The notes beneath the pieces are model-generated. The model did not search any database, was not told the origin of the DNA, and worked only from the letters and a program-made list of their open reading frames with translations. Made by a program: the position numbers and the translations under genes. 64,000 nt of DNA, from contig NZ_CP121261.1 of assembly GCF_029637605.1 (NCBI RefSeq), positions 3,596,001-3,660,000 of the forward strand, given 5' to 3'. Position 1 is the first letter of the stretch. Every line of letters begins with the position of its first letter. Shown here piece after piece: positions 16,091 through 25,500 of the stretch. Origin of the DNA: Achromobacter spanius (GTDB taxonomy: Bacteria; Pseudomonadota; Gammaproteobacteria; Burkholderiales; Burkholderiaceae_B).

Positions 16091-17070
16091 GCGCGCCTCC
16101 GCAACACCGGATCCCACGACACCGGATCATTTGGCGCCAGCGCCGCCAGCAAACGGGTTTCGACGGCATCGTGCAAGGACAGCACGGCGCGCACCTGGGC
16201 ATGCGCCAGCACAATGCGCAGCACCTGGTCGCATACGGTGCCCGGCGGTTCGCCCTTGCCGGCCGTGTCCCAACTGATGCGCCACTTGCTCAACGCCGCG
16301 TCCAGCACCGTGGCGTCCACCGCTTGCACGCCTGGGCACGCCGACAAGGCGGCATGCAAGGCAGCGTGGCCCGCTGTGGGCAAGGCCAGTTGCAATTGCA
16401 GCGCCGACTGCGCCTGGCCCAAGGCTGCGTCTTCCACCAGATGGCCTTGGCGCAGGATGACGATGCGGGTGCACAAGGCTTCCACCTCTTGCATGAGATG
16501 GCTGCTGAACACCACCGCGCGCCCTTCGGCGCAGCGGCGGATCATGGCGCGCGCTTCCACGATCTGCACCGGGTCCAGGCCGTTGGTGGCTTCGTCCAGC
16601 AGCAGCACGGGCGGATCATTCAGCACAGCTTGCGCCAGCCCCACCCGTTGCCGCTGGCCCTTGGACAGGCGGCCGATGGCGCTGCGGGCAACGGCTTGCA
16701 AGTCGAAACCGTCGATGGCGCGTTCAATGGCCTGGCGCCGCGCGCGTGCCCCGCCGGCCACCTTCACGCCCGCGCCGAACTCCAGGTATTGCATGACCGT
16801 CAGCGCGTCGTACAGCGGCGCGCGTTCGGGCAGGTAGCCGATGTCAGCATTGCCACGGCCCGGCGCGGGCTCCCGCCCGCGCACCGTGACGCGGCCGCTG
16901 TCAGGCGTGTAAAACCCCGCCATCAGGCGCAGGGTGGTGGTCTTGCCGCTGCCGTTCGGCCCCAACAGGCCCACGATTTCCCCGGGCGCCACGGACAGGC
17001 TCAGGGAATGCAGGACCTGGCGGGGCCCGAACGACTTGCAGACCTGGTGCAACGCAACAGCCGGCTGCAT
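16087..17070 (-). CDS. ABC-2 transporter ATP-binding protein, GldA-like (327 aa)
   Basis: ATPase with Walker A GPNGSGKT, signature LSKGQRQRVGLAQA, Walker B VLLLDEATNGLDP and H-loop VVFSSHLMQEVEAL. The start is MQPAVALHQVCKSFG at 17070, which begins the domain at the usual distance from the Walker A; the open frame extends upstream but is low-complexity and lacks family similarity. The C-terminal 100 residues form the extra domain of the CcmA/GldA group. First gene of a four-gene operon. Confidence 0.87.
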   Translation of the reverse strand: MQPAVALHQVCKSFGPRQVLHSLSLSVAPGEIVGLLGPNGSGKTTTLRLMAGFYTPDSGRVTVRGREPAPGRGNADIGYLPERAPLYDALTVMQYLEFGAGVKVAGGARARRQAIERAIDGFDLQAVARSAIGRLSKGQRQRVGLAQAVLNDPPVLLLDEATNGLDPVQIVEARAMIRRCAEGRAVVFSSHLMQEVEALCTRIVILRQGHLVEDAALGQAQSALQLQLALPTAGHAALHAALSACPGVQAVDATVLDAALSKWRISWDTAGKGEPPGTVCDQVLRIVLAHAQVRAVLSLHDAVETRLLAALAPNDPVSWDPVLRRRA

Positions 17071-17146
17071 GGGATGCCTTGGGTCGAGGTTGCGGGGTCG
17101 GGATTGCGGGGTCGGGTTTGCGCGGATCGATGCCGGGGCCAGCGCC

Positions 17147-18013
17147 TTAGTCAAAAACCTTGGTCTTGGCGTTCTGCGCGTGCTGCTCGGCGTCGTGGCT
17201 ATACCAAAGCTGGCCCTGGCGCGCGTCGCGTATCTGCTTGAGCCGGTCAATCGCCTGCATCGACGCCGCCGTGTTCCAGGTAATGCCCGGGATGACGCCG
17301 GCCTCGTTCTCGGCGGTGTAGATGGCGTCCGCCGCCAGCAGCACCGTGCCGGTGTTCTTCAGTTTCACCTGCAATGACTGGTGCCCCTGCGTATGGCCCT
17401 TGGTGTCCAGCAGCACAATGGTGCCGTCGCCGAACAGGTCGAAGTCACCTTCCACCTGGATGAAGTCGTAGTCGCGCGTGGTGTCGAAGTCTTTCATGAC
17501 ATAGGCGGCGCGCTGGAATTTCTCGGGCCACCAGGCGGCGCTTAGCTCGGCCTTTTGCACCACGTGCTTGGCCTTGGGGAACATCTTGATGTTGCCGGCG
17601 TGGTCCAGGTGGAAGTGCGAATACACCACGTACTTCACGTCGCTGACGTCAAAGCCCGCGGCCTTCAACTGGCGGTCGATGACTTCGTCGCGGCCCTGGA
17701 TGGAATTGAAGGCGCCGCACAGGCCCTGGCCCCAATAATTGGCGCAGTTGCCGTCGGCAGTGGCCTGGTTCATGCCGGTGTCGAACAGGACCAACCCGCG
17801 CGGGTGCTGGATCACGTAGGCGGGCACGGGGATCTTGATCTTGGTGCCCACATCGACCATGGCGGTCATGAAGCCTTTGTCCAGCTCAATCTTGCCCACG
17901 GACAGCTGCATCAGCTTGATGTCGGGCGGCGCGTCGGCGGCCTGCGCCCCCGCCCCTGCCATCATCGCCATCACGCCCACCGCACTTGCGATCTTCTTCC
18001 AGCTCTTGCTCAT
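17147..18013 (-). CDS. Exported MBL-fold hydrolase, N-acyl homoserine lactonase family (288 aa)
   Basis: Metallo-beta-lactamase fold. The metal motif HFHLDHAG is at about residues 130-137, followed by a His in KGHTQGHQSL and an Asp in LLAADAIYTAENE, the five to six ligands of AttM/AiiA-type lactonases. The first 25 or so residues (MSKSWKKIASAVGVMAMMAGAGAQAAD) form a signal peptide, so it acts in the periplasm, unlike cytoplasmic AiiA. The ATG at 18013 has GAGGAGA 6 bp upstream. It lies 76 bp before the Gld-like operon on the same strand. It may degrade quorum-sensing lactones or another lactone or ester; the substrate is not proven by motifs. Confidence 0.82.
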   Translation of the reverse strand: MSKSWKKIASAVGVMAMMAGAGAQAADAPPDIKLMQLSVGKIELDKGFMTAMVDVGTKIKIPVPAYVIQHPRGLVLFDTGMNQATADGNCANYWGQGLCGAFNSIQGRDEVIDRQLKAAGFDVSDVKYVVYSHFHLDHAGNIKMFPKAKHVVQKAELSAAWWPEKFQRAAYVMKDFDTTRDYDFIQVEGDFDLFGDGTIVLLDTKGHTQGHQSLQVKLKNTGTVLLAADAIYTAENEAGVIPGITWNTAASMQAIDRLKQIRDARQGQLWYSHDAEQHAQNAKTKVFD

Positions 18014-18346
18014 TGTCGTCTCCTCGGACCAACAGGGATGACCGCCACCACGTGGCAACGGTCGATAGCAAGCCGCCCGGTGTGTCCCGGGTTTTTTCAA
18101 TAGGATTTTGCTGTGCGGGGTTGAAGGCGCGGCGGATCAGTTCGCCGGCCAGGACGGCATCTGACGGCCGTTTTCTCTGTTGCGCACTCTGACGCAGCGC
18201 CGCGCGGCTGCCAATTAAGGATTTATTAAGCTGGGCTTCACGGCGGCTGAACGGGTAGCAACCCTAAGGCGGATGCGACAAGGCATCCGGCCGGCGCCAG
18301 TCAAAGACGCTTGGCGCCAGCCGGATGCAGCGGGAGCGATGCGCGA
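18014..18346. other. Intergenic region with a long hairpin
   Basis: This 333-bp gap holds the promoter region of the lactonase gene, an AT-rich patch (aattaaggatttattaag, 18212-18229) that may be part of it, and near its right end a long hairpin at 18283-18328 just after the aconitase-family gene. I see no gene. Confidence 0.5.
18283..18328 (-). terminator. Long hairpin after the aconitase-family gene
   Basis: Arms of 17 bp (GCATCCGGCCGGCGCCA and its inverse with one mismatch) surround a 12-base loop. It starts 18 bp past the stop codon. No U-tract follows, so it may protect the 3' end or act with Rho rather than be a standard intrinsic terminator. A smaller hairpin, GGATGC/GCATCC at 18271-18288, shares its left arm. 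Confidence 0.5.
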
Positions 18347-20392
18347 TCAGCCCGGGTGGCGGGCCTGCAATTCAGCGAACGACATCAGCGAACCCGCCAG
18401 CGCGCTGGCCATCACGGTGGGCGGACTGCCCAGCCACACGCTGCCCGGCCCCGAACGGCCGGGAAAGTTGCGGTTGATGGCGCTGATCGTCACCTGCCCG
18501 GCGTCCGTGGAGGATCCCGGCCCGCAATTGGCGCAGGCCCCGCATGAGGGTTGCAGAATGCGCGCGCCCACGGCTGCAAAGGTGCGGTCGTACCCTTGCG
18601 CCACGCAGTAGTCGCGCACGGCCGTGGTGCCGTATTGCAGATACAACGTGACCCCGTCGGGCAGGCGCAGCCCGCGTTGCACCGCCCAGGCCAGCACCTG
18701 GTGATAGGCGTCGAAGTCCTCGCGCTTGCCGGCCGTGCACGAGCCGCCGTAGGCGATGTCGATGCGCGGGCGCGTGACCAGGGTGGATAGCGCCACGCCG
18801 TTGCCCGGGTCGCCCGGCGCGGCCACCATCGGCGAAAGCTGCGTAGCGTCCACGCGCAAGGTGGCGGCGTAGTCGGCGTCGGGGTCGCTGTGCATCCAGG
18901 GCTCGATCGCCACGTCCACGCCACGGCGTTCGCGCAGGAAGCGCACCGTCTCGGCATCCGGCGCAACGATGCCCGTCAGGCCGCCCAGTTCGGCCGTCAT
19001 GTTCGTCAAGGTAGCGCGTTCATCGACGGACATGGCCGTGACGGCATCACCGGTAAATTCAAACACCTTGCCCACGCCGGCGCCCGCGCGGATCTCGGGC
19101 AAGGCCAGCAAGTGCAGCACCACGTCCTTGGCCGTCACGCCCGGCGGCAAGGCACCCGTCAGTTCCACGCGCAGCGATGCGGGCAGCGTCAGGCGCACGG
19201 CGCCCGTGACGAAGGCGTTGGCCATGTCGGTGGTGCCAACGCCAAACGCCACGCATCCCAGCGCGCCACTATGTGGCGTATGCGAATCGGTGCCCACCAC
19301 GACCTGACCGGGCAGCGCGTAATGTTCGGCCATCATCGCGTGGGAAATGCCGGCGACGTTGTTGCCCCCATCGCGCGCGGCTTCCAGTTCGGTCAGGGTG
19401 CGGTGATGCCGCAGCCCGTAGGCGTCGACAAAGTCCCGCTGCGCCTGGCACATCACGCGCACGTTGGGCACGATGCCGGCCTTGACGTGGTTGGGGCTTT
19501 CGTCGACATACGACGTGTGGTCTTCAAACACCACGATGCGCGCGGGGTCCACCAACCGCAGCGGGCGTCCGAAACGCGCGTGCAGCATGTGCGCGGCCAT
19601 GCCGGTGTAGTACTCATGGATGAAGCGCCAGTCGGCGCGGAGGAACACGCCCGCGCCTTGCTGTGCGTCGCTGGACGTGACCGGCGTGGCCAGCACATGG
19701 CGCTGGATGATTTTTTCGAACAGCGTGCGTGGCGCGGCGGCAGTGTCCGTTGCGAGTTGCGTCGGCGCGTCCCCCGGCGCAACGTCTTGCAGATGTGCGG
19801 GATCATCGCCCGCCGCCACCTCTTGCAGATGCGCCTGTCCAAAGGCCGGCAAGCCGCCCGCTCGCACGATGGCGGCGGCCAGGTCATCGCGGTCCGCCAC
19901 AATCTCGTCCACCGTGATGACGTCCCCGCGTTCAAGACGCGCGACCAGGCCCAGATCGGTGCTGGTGTACAGCCCGATGTTGTCGGCGTTCTGGCGGTAG
20001 ATACGTTCAAAGCTCTCCGCAATCACCAGCCGCACGCCCGCCGATTTCTCGGCCATGGGGCTGTGTTCGCGCGACGAACCCTTGCCGTAGCGCTTGCCCG
20101 CCACGACCACATTGATGCCCGCGCGCTGGATGGCGTCGACGCCAATCGGTTGAACATTCGCCACCCGCAGGCCGGTGTACGGATAGCGCCCCAGCTTGTC
20201 GTCAAAGTGCGTCAGGATGGGCACCGGCGTGATCTCGTCGGTGGAGATATCGTCGCGCAACGGCGCGGCGGTTGACGCCGGAATGACAGCGCCTTGCAAC
20301 TGCGCGGCGATACACGCCGGGTCTTGCGACAAGAACAACAGGTGAGGCGCGGCGTCCAGCACACAGCATGATGTGGAAGATGAAACCGTCAT
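18347..20392 (-). CDS. Aconitase-family hydratase with swivel domain N-terminal to catalytic domain (681 aa)
   Basis: Residues about 30-165 form a LeuD-like swivel domain (DDISTDEITPVPIL, GKRYGKGSSREHSP, VIAESFERIYRQNADNIG). From about 235 a LeuC-like catalytic part follows ([38 protein letters not shown]). Cluster cysteines are offered by GGSCTAGKRED and LQPSCGACANCGPG. In normal aconitase the order is large then small; here it is reversed, joined by an Asp/Ala-rich linker (about 185-230) with a duplicated HLQ(D/E)VA(A/P)GD motif. It probably dehydrates or hydrates a substituted malate or citrate. It follows a Bug receptor gene by 47 bp, so the receptor may deliver the substrate. Neither true aconitase nor isopropylmalate isomerase is implied. 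Confidence 0.82.
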   Translation of the reverse strand: MTVSSSTSCCVLDAAPHLLFLSQDPACIAAQLQGAVIPASTAAPLRDDISTDEITPVPILTHFDDKLGRYPYTGLRVANVQPIGVDAIQRAGINVVVAGKRYGKGSSREHSPMAEKSAGVRLVIAESFERIYRQNADNIGLYTSTDLGLVARLERGDVITVDEIVADRDDLAAAIVRAGGLPAFGQAHLQEVAAGDDPAHLQDVAPGDAPTQLATDTAAAPRTLFEKIIQRHVLATPVTSSDAQQGAGVFLRADWRFIHEYYTGMAAHMLHARFGRPLRLVDPARIVVFEDHTSYVDESPNHVKAGIVPNVRVMCQAQRDFVDAYGLRHHRTLTELEAARDGGNNVAGISHAMMAEHYALPGQVVVGTDSHTPHSGALGCVAFGVGTTDMANAFVTGAVRLTLPASLRVELTGALPPGVTAKDVVLHLLALPEIRAGAGVGKVFEFTGDAVTAMSVDERATLTNMTAELGGLTGIVAPDAETVRFLRERRGVDVAIEPWMHSDPDADYAATLRVDATQLSPMVAAPGDPGNGVALSTLVTRPRIDIAYGGSCTAGKREDFDAYHQVLAWAVQRGLRLPDGVTLYLQYGTTAVRDYCVAQGYDRTFAAVGARILQPSCGACANCGPGSSTDAGQVTISAINRNFPGRSGPGSVWLGSPPTVMASALAGSLMSFAELQARHPG

Positions 20393-20439
20393 GGCTTTCC
20401 GTGGATGATTCGAGGACTCGTTCGGCGATGATCCGGTGG

Positions 20440-21417
20440 CTATTCAGCCGTTACCGCGGCGGCCTTGACCAGCGCCTGGCTCTTGGTGATTTCGGCGTTC
20501 AGCGTCTGCACTGCGGTTTCGGTGCTGCTGCCCTGCGACACGAAACCCTGTGGCGTCAGCGTCTTCAGCACGGCGGAATCCGCCATGGTCCGCTGCGTGG
20601 CGGCTTGCAGGGTGCGCACGATGTCGGGGGGCAATTTGGCCGGGCCGATCAGCGAAATCCACGCATCGTAGGCGTACCCCTTGACGCCGGATTCATCCAG
20701 GGTCGGCACATCAGGCAAGGCCGCCACGCGCTCGGGCGTGCTGACGGCCAGCGCGTGCAGCTTGCCGGCCTGAACCTGCGCCAGCACGGACGGCACGGCC
20801 AGGAACGCCACCTGGATCTGACCCGACATCACGTCCGTGATCAGCGCATTGCCGCCCCGGTACGGGATATGCATCATGTTCACGCCCGCCTTGGACTTGA
20901 ACAGCTCGCCCGCCAGATGCAGCACGCTGCCGTTGCCGGAAGACCCGTAGTTGATCTTGCCGGGCTGCGCGCGTGCGGCGGCCAGCAGGTCGCCCACGCT
21001 GCGGTACGGCGAATTCTCGGCCACGACCATGACCAGCGGCGTGGTGCCGATGACCGATATCGGCGTGATGTCCTTGACCGAGTCGTACGGCATGCTCTTG
21101 TACAGGCTGGGGTTGATGGCATGGTTGGACGACACGATGGCCAGCGTGTAGCCGTCCGGCTTGGCGGATACCAACTGCCGCGTGCCGGGTATGCCGGCCG
21201 CACCCGCCAGGTTTTCCACAATCAGCGGCTGCGACAGGGTCTTGCCCAGGTGCTCGGCCACCACGCGGGCGACCACGTCGGCGGTGGAGCCCGGCGAGGT
21301 CGGCACGATCAGGCGGATGGGGCGGTCGGGGTAGCCGGCCGCTTGGGCGTAGGCCGTGGGCAGCATGGCGGCAAGCGCCAGCGTACAGCCGGCCAGGAAT
21401 CTGGTGGTGAGGGTCAT
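20440..21417 (-). CDS. Bug/TctC-family tripartite tricarboxylate receptor (325 aa)
   Basis: Periplasmic solute receptor with signal peptide MTLTTRFLAGCTLALAAMLPTAYAQA. Family hallmarks are YPDRPIRLIVPTSPGSTADVVAR (28-50), VENLAGAAGIPGT (67-80), PDGYTLAIVSSNHAINPSLYK and YGSSGNGSVLHLAGELFK. Bug proteins, greatly expanded in Alcaligenaceae, usually bind carboxylates through carboxylate-pinning loops. The adjacent aconitase-family enzyme suggests a di- or tricarboxylic acid. No TctA/TctB membrane genes are nearby. Confidence 0.92.
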   Translation of the reverse strand: MTLTTRFLAGCTLALAAMLPTAYAQAAGYPDRPIRLIVPTSPGSTADVVARVVAEHLGKTLSQPLIVENLAGAAGIPGTRQLVSAKPDGYTLAIVSSNHAINPSLYKSMPYDSVKDITPISVIGTTPLVMVVAENSPYRSVGDLLAAARAQPGKINYGSSGNGSVLHLAGELFKSKAGVNMMHIPYRGGNALITDVMSGQIQVAFLAVPSVLAQVQAGKLHALAVSTPERVAALPDVPTLDESGVKGYAYDAWISLIGPAKLPPDIVRTLQAATQRTMADSAVLKTLTPQGFVSQGSSTETAVQTLNAEITKSQALVKAAAVTAE

Positions 21418-21570
21418 GATGTCTCCGTATCGTCGCAGCGGGGTCTGATTGCCCCGGCTTGGGTCCGCGCCCCAGGGTCAGGTCAAGGACGCGGTTTGAC
21501 TATAAGGAGCGGCGAGCGATTGCCGAAGTGTCGTCTGGGCAGGCCAGCCATCGCAAACCGAGATGTCTGC

Positions 21571-22473
21571 TCAGCCTTGCTGGGCCAGGAACTTGACCAG
21601 GGTTGCGGCCGTTGCCGACAACTGCTGTTCACCGGGGAAGACGATGCACAGCTGGCGCCGCGCCCAGTCGTCAGATAGCGGCCGCACCACCACGTCCAGC
21701 GATTGAAGATAGAGTTCCGCCACTTGCTGCGGCATCACGGCAATACCTAGACCCGCGTGCGTCATGCGGCACAGCGCGTCCAGGCTGGCCACGCGGATTT
21801 TCACGGACAGCGTCGCGCCGATGGCGCGGGCCTGGGCCGCCAGCAATTGCGTCAGCGCGCTGTGTTCGCCCAGGCCGACAAAGGTTTCACCGGCGATGTC
21901 CTGCAAGCTCAGTTGCCGCGCGGTGGCGCGGGGATGGTGGGACGGCAGCATCACCGCAAGCCGGTCGCGCCGGTAGGGCAGTTGTTCCAGCCCTTGCGCC
22001 CCCGCAATGCGGTTGCAGATGCCGAAGTCAAACGCACGTTCGCGCACCAGTCGCAGCACATCAGGGCTGTGCTGCTCTTCCAGGTCGATGTCCACTTCCG
22101 GAAACAGGCGCTGAAACGCCGCCACGTCTTCGGGCAGGAACTGCACGATGGCCGACAGGTTGGCCACCACGCGCACGCTGCCCTTCACACCCGCATAAAA
22201 GCGCGACAGCTCGGCGCCCATGGATTCAACGTCGCCAATGATCTGCTGCGCGTGGCGCAACACCGTCTGGCCGGCAGGCGTGACCGAGACGCCGCGCGTG
22301 TGGCGCTCGATCAGCGGCAGGCCAATCAACGATTCCAGCTCGGCGATGCGGCGGCTGACCGCCGAGGGCGCGATGAATTCGCGTTCGGCCGCCCGCGCAA
22401 TGCTGTTTTCCTGGCACACGGCCACAAACAGGCGAAGCGAGGTCAGGTCAAGTTTGCGTAGCAGGTTTTCCAT
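21571..22473 (-). CDS. LysR-type transcriptional regulator (300 aa)
   Basis: Helix-turn-helix at residues 8-65 (LDLTSLRLFVAVCQENSIARAAEREFIAPSAVSRRIAELE) and a LysR substrate domain (VRVVANLSAIVQFLPEDVAAFQRLFPEVDIDL). The start MENLLRKLDLTSL at 22473 places the DNA-binding domain at the normal position; an open frame upstream overlaps the IOR gene antisense to nothing conserved. It lies 153 bp upstream of, and parallel with, the Bug/aconitase-family pair, which it probably controls. Confidence 0.88.
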   Translation of the reverse strand: MENLLRKLDLTSLRLFVAVCQENSIARAAEREFIAPSAVSRRIAELESLIGLPLIERHTRGVSVTPAGQTVLRHAQQIIGDVESMGAELSRFYAGVKGSVRVVANLSAIVQFLPEDVAAFQRLFPEVDIDLEEQHSPDVLRLVRERAFDFGICNRIAGAQGLEQLPYRRDRLAVMLPSHHPRATARQLSLQDIAGETFVGLGEHSALTQLLAAQARAIGATLSVKIRVASLDALCRMTHAGLGIAVMPQQVAELYLQSLDVVVRPLSDDWARRQLCIVFPGEQQLSATAATLVKFLAQQG

Positions 22474-22555
22474 GGCCGGAGATGGGCGAAAGCTAATGCG
22501 GCACGATCCGCATTGACGGGGGATCGTACACCAGGCGATCCCCCGCGTTCGCCCC

Positions 22556-25500
22556 TTAAGCCGCCAGCGACCCCGCCCGCGGATGGCGATAACGTTCCAG
22601 CAAACCCGCCTGACGCTCGCGTGCCGCCGCCACGCTTTTCTCCTTGACGTGCCCATAGCCCCGAATCGAATCGGGCAGCGTCGCCAGATCCAGCGCCGCG
22701 TCGCGATTGGCGGACGTCAACGTGCGCGAGAACTCGTCGGCCAAGGCCAGGTAGTCCGCCGCCAATTGCCGTTCCATGCGGCGTTCGTCGGTCTTGCCGA
22801 ACACATCCAACCACGAACCACGCACCCGCTTCATCGGCGCCAACAGCTTGAAGGCCAGGCCCATCCACGCCCCGAAGGCACGCTTTTGCAAGCGCCCCTG
22901 CGCATCGCGCCGCGCGAAGGCGGGCGGCGCCAGGTAGTAACGCACGCGATAGTCACGACCCGGTTCACCTTCGAACTGCGCTTGCAGCTTGGCCTTGAAC
23001 GCCGGATCCGTGTACAGGCGCGCTACCTCGTACTCGTCCTTGTAGGTCATCAGCTTGGCCAGGTATTGCGCCACCGCGCGGGTCACCTCGCCGCGCTGGC
23101 CGTCGGGCAAGGCGGCCTCACGCGCGCGCACGGCCTTCACTGCCGCCACATAACGCGCGGCATAGGCCTCATCCTGATACGCGCGCACATGCGCGGCCAA
23201 CCGCTGGATCAGGCCATCCAGCGATTCGGGCAGCGCCATCACTTGCGCAGGCTTGGCCGGACGTAGCGCATCGATACCACGATGCGCGGCCTGCCGGCCC
23301 AGTTCGAACGCGGCCAGGTTCTTTTCCACCGATACGCCGTTGATCTCGATGGCACGACGCAAGCTGTCGCGACCCAACGGCAGCCCGCCGCGTTGCCATG
23401 CGTAGCCCAGCAACAAGGGGTTGGCGTAGATGGTGTCGCCCAACAAGGCTTCGGCCAGTGGCCCGGCATCCAGGAATTCGCAATTGCCGCCCGTGCTTTT
23501 CGCGACGGCGGCTTCGGCTTGCGCCCCCGGAAAGCGCCATGATGGCTGCGACAGGAACGCCGCCGTGGGCGCGGCGGCGCTGTTGACCACCGCGCGGCCG
23601 TGGTCCGGGCGCAAGCGCGACAGCACTTCAGGGGAGGCGGACACCAAGGCATCGCAGCCGATGACCAGATCCGCTTCGCCCAAGGCCACGCGGGTGGCGT
23701 GCAGGTCTTCAGGGCGGTTGGCCAATTGCACATGGCTGAGCACGGCGCCGCCCTTTTGCGCCAGGCCCGCCATATCCAAGACGGTGACGCCCTTGCCCTC
23801 GATGTGGGCGGCCGCCCCCAGCAGCGCGCCCACCGTCACCACGCCCGTGCCGCCCACGCCCGCGATCACCACGCGGTACGCGGCGCCCGGGGCAATGTGC
23901 GCGGGGTCCGGCAACGGCGCGTCTGGCATGGCCGACGCACCGCCGGCCACCGTGGGTTTGCGCAGCACCGCGCCTTCGGCCGTCACGAAGCTGGGACAGA
24001 ACCCTTCCACGCACGAAAAATCCTTGTTGCACGACGATTGGTTGATGCGCCGCTTGGTGCCCATCGGCGTGTCCAAGGGTTCCACCGACAGGCAGTTGGA
24101 CTTGACCGAGCAGTCGCCACAGCCTTCGCACACGGCGTCGTTGATGAAGGCGCGGCGCAGCGGGTCGGGATAGTCGCCGCGCTTTCTGCGACGGCGCTTC
24201 TCGGTGGCGCAAGTCTGGTCGTAGATCAGCACCGTGGTGCCTTCGATATCCCGCAGCGCGCGCTGCACGTCGTCAAGCGCCTTGCGGTGGTGCACGTCAA
24301 TGGAAGCCGGCAGTGCGGCCGCACCGGTGTATTTGTCTGGCTCGTCGGTCACCACCACCGTCTTCACCACGCCTTCGGCCTGCATCTGCGCGGCAATCTG
24401 CGGCACGGTCAGCACGCCGTCCACCGGCTGCCCGCCGGTCATGGCAACGGCGTCGTTATACAGAATCTTGTACGTGATGCTGGCGCGCGCCGCGACCGCC
24501 GCGCGGATGGCCAGCAGGCCCGAATGAAAATACGTGCCGTCGCCCAGGTTGGCGAAGATGTGGCGTTCACTGGTGAAGTCCTTCTGCCCCAGCCATGCCA
24601 CGCCCTCGCCGCCCATCTGGCTGAAGGTGTCGGTGTTGCGGTCCATCCACATCGCCATGTAGTGGCAGCCGATGCCCGCCACCGCCCGCGAGCCTTCCGG
24701 CACGCGCGTGGACGTATTGTGCGGACAGCCCGAACAGAACCACGGCTTGCGTTCTTCCACCAGCGTGGGGCGGGCGGCTTCGCGTTCCTTGGCGTCGATC
24801 ACGGCCAGGCGCGCCGCGATGCGGGCGCGCAGCGCATCGGACAAATCGGCCTTGTCCAGGCGCGCGGCGATGGCGCGCGCGATCAGCGCGGGCGACAGTT
24901 CATAGCGCGCTGGCAACAGCCAGTTGCCGCGCGGCGAGGACCATTCGCCGCCGCCGTGCTCACGTTCATCGAACTTTCCGAACACACGTGGGCGCACGTC
25001 GTCGCGCCAGTTGTACAGCTCTTCCTTCAGCGCATATTCCAGTATCTGGCGCTTTTCCTCGACCACCAGAATTTCCTTCAGGCCGGTCGCGAACTCGCGC
25101 GCATCGCGCGCGTCCAGCGGCCAGATGCAGCCCACCTTCAGCACGCGGATGCCGGCTTCCTGACAGGCGGCGTCATCCAGCCCCAGATCGTTGAGCGCCT
25201 GGCGCACATCCAGATAAGCCTTGCCCGCCGTCATGATGCCGAAGTGCGCGCGCGGCGAATCGATCACCACGCGGTTCAGCTTGTTGGCACGCACGTAGGC
25301 AAGCGCCGCATACCACTTGTGGTCCAGTAGCCGCGCCTCTTGCGCCAGCGGCGAATCCGGCCAGCGGATATTCAGCCCGCCTTCGGGCAGGGCATCTTCG
25401 GGCAGCACGATGCGTACGCGGTCGGGGTTGACGTCCACCGACGCGCTGGATTCCACCACATCGGTCACGCATTTCATGGCCACCCACAGGCCGGTGTAGC

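Noticed and set aside
13426-17070. Nos (nitrous oxide) ABC cluster
   Set aside because: Permease resembles NosY broadly, but the GldG-like and DUF4340-like partners and absence of nosZ/nosD point to the Gld-type group.
18347-20392. LeuC/LeuD isopropylmalate isomerase fused
   Set aside because: Domain order is reversed and no leucine biosynthesis genes are nearby; neighbours suggest catabolism.
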